From NCBI GenBank assembly GCA_002400445.1, contig DGQO01000147.1, positions 5,220 to 12,738 on the forward strand: a stretch of DNA of 7,519 bases. The letters run 5' to 3'. The stretch is from Chitinophagaceae bacterium UBA4412 (lineage in GTDB: Bacteria > Bacteroidota > Bacteroidia > Chitinophagales > Chitinophagaceae). Both the position numbers and the translations under genes were made by a program. This document shows positions 6,849-7,519 of the stretch, piece by piece (within the stretch, counting starts at the first letter, position 1; every line of letters begins with the position of its first letter). Below the pieces are notes generated by a model, which was not told where the DNA came from, made no database searches, and saw only the letters and a program-made list of their open reading frames with translations.

Positions 6849-7496
6849 ATGGAACAAATCATCAATAACGCCCTGCATAATACCAGCATTGACATTGCGC
6901 TCAGAGAGGACGCTTTTGAACTGGATGACAATGAAAAAATAGAAAAGATTCAATACCATTTTTCCAGGATCATGCATACGCTTGGCCTGGATCTTTCCGA
7001 TGAAAGTTTAAGTGGAACGCCAATGCGGGTGGCTAAAATGTATGTGGAAGAAATGTTCTCCGGCTTAAAACCGGGCAATATGCCAGAGATGAGCCTTTTT
7101 GAAAATAACTATGGTTATAAGAACATGCTCATTGAAAAAGATATCACCTTGTATTCTAGTTGCGAGCATCATTTTGTACCCATTATTGGGAAAGTACATG
7201 TGGCATATATTCCCGATAAGGAAGTGATCGGGTTGTCTAAAATAAACCGGTTGGTTCAATATTTTGCCAAACGTCCGCAGGTACAGGAGCGCCTGACTAT
7301 TCAAATCTCCGCCGCCTTAAAAGATATTCTGCAACATGATAACGTAGCTGTTATTATAGAAGCCGATCATTTATGTGTAGCTTCAAGGGGCATCAGGGAT
7401 ACCAATAGTGCTACAACTACTGCTCACTATTCAGGGCAGTTTGAAATAGAAAAAGTAAGGCAGGAATTCTTACATCATGTTTATCAAAAAAAATAA
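6849..7496 (+). CDS. folE: GTP cyclohydrolase I
   Basis: The 215-residue enzyme converts GTP to 7,8-dihydroneopterin triphosphate and formate, the first committed step of folate and tetrahydropterin synthesis; the family acts as a cytosolic homodecamer. The zinc ligands are present: Cys105 and His108 in SSCEHHFVP and Cys176 in DHLCVASRG, matching E. coli Cys110, His113 and Cys181. TPMRVAKMY (57-65), the GLSKINRLV helix (128-136) and QERLTIQI (146-153) are also typical. Residues 1-35 are a variable N-terminal extension. Length is near the E. coli enzyme (222). It begins 8 bp after the sigma stop and is probably co-transcribed with it, without a Shine-Dalgarno sequence. The gene ends in an A8 run (7486-7493) directly before TAA. 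The zinc-dependent type IA assignment is secure. Confidence 0.97.
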   Translation: MEQIINNALHNTSIDIALREDAFELDDNEKIEKIQYHFSRIMHTLGLDLSDESLSGTPMRVAKMYVEEMFSGLKPGNMPEMSLFENNYGYKNMLIEKDITLYSSCEHHFVPIIGKVHVAYIPDKEVIGLSKINRLVQYFAKRPQVQERLTIQISAALKDILQHDNVAVIIEADHLCVASRGIRDTNSATTTAHYSGQFEIEKVRQEFLHHVYQKK

Positions 7497-7503
7497 TGAT
7501 ACT

Positions 7504-7519
7504 ATGGCACAAATCGTTA
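7504..7519 (+). CDS. 5' end of a downstream gene, truncated by the window edge
   Basis: ATG at 7504 is followed by codons for Ala-Gln-Ile-Val before the window ends, 7 bp after the folE stop. Tight spacing on the same strand suggests it continues the sigma-folE unit. The start is uncertain. An in-frame ATG at 7477 would overlap folE by 20 bp and add nine residues (MFIKKNNDT). A TAATG overlap (stop 7494-7496, ATG 7496-7498) opens a different frame. Too little is visible to name a product. Confidence 0.4.

Noticed and set aside
1..7519. CRISPR array, transposon, phage, defence or biosynthetic cluster
   Set aside because: There are no spaced direct repeats with spacers, transposase, integrase, terminal inverted repeats or defence domains, and almost all the sequence is explained by recognisable chromosomal genes.

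Overview
The window looks like ordinary chromosome from a Bacteroidetes (Bacteroidota) bacterium, most likely near the Chitinophagaceae. The lineage call rests on four things. One gene encodes a secreted protein ending in the gliding-motility/type IX secretion C-terminal domain (CHU_C, type B). The MutS and ECF sigma proteins have Bacteroidetes-style sequence. No gene start has a Shine-Dalgarno sequence. The divergent intergenic region carries promoter-like sequences of the Bacteroidetes TTG / TAnnTTTG kind. Base composition looks to be in the mid-40s % GC by eye; I did not compute it.

Layout. A 35-bp array of five 7-bp units sits at the left edge (6-40). Three genes then lie on the minus strand, transcribed right to left: mutS (5792-3195), a secreted multidomain CHU_C protein (3132-1096) and a tryptophan 2,3-dioxygenase gene (1054-44). 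The gaps are 62 and 41 bp, so they may be co-transcribed, but their jobs are unrelated. A 400-bp divergent region (5793-6192) follows, with a candidate promoter on each strand, a possible 56-codon ORF and a 7-bp inverted repeat. On the plus strand are an ECF sigma factor (6193-6840), GTP cyclohydrolase I folE (6849-7496, 8 bp after the sigma stop) and the first codons of a further gene cut by the window edge.

How the genes relate. MutS begins methyl-independent mismatch repair and carries a recognisable beta-clamp motif. The dioxygenase opens the kynurenine route of tryptophan breakdown. FolE makes 7,8-dihydroneopterin triphosphate for folate or pterin synthesis. The sigma factor is probably co-transcribed with folE, but no anti-sigma gene is visible and its regulon cannot be read from here.

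I see no CRISPR array, transposon, phage, toxin-antitoxin, defence or other system that would count as a new one. The points most worth a second look are the exact 111-residue, four-cysteine duplication in the secreted protein, the long leader with a possible small ORF before the sigma gene, and the ambiguous start of the gene after folE.
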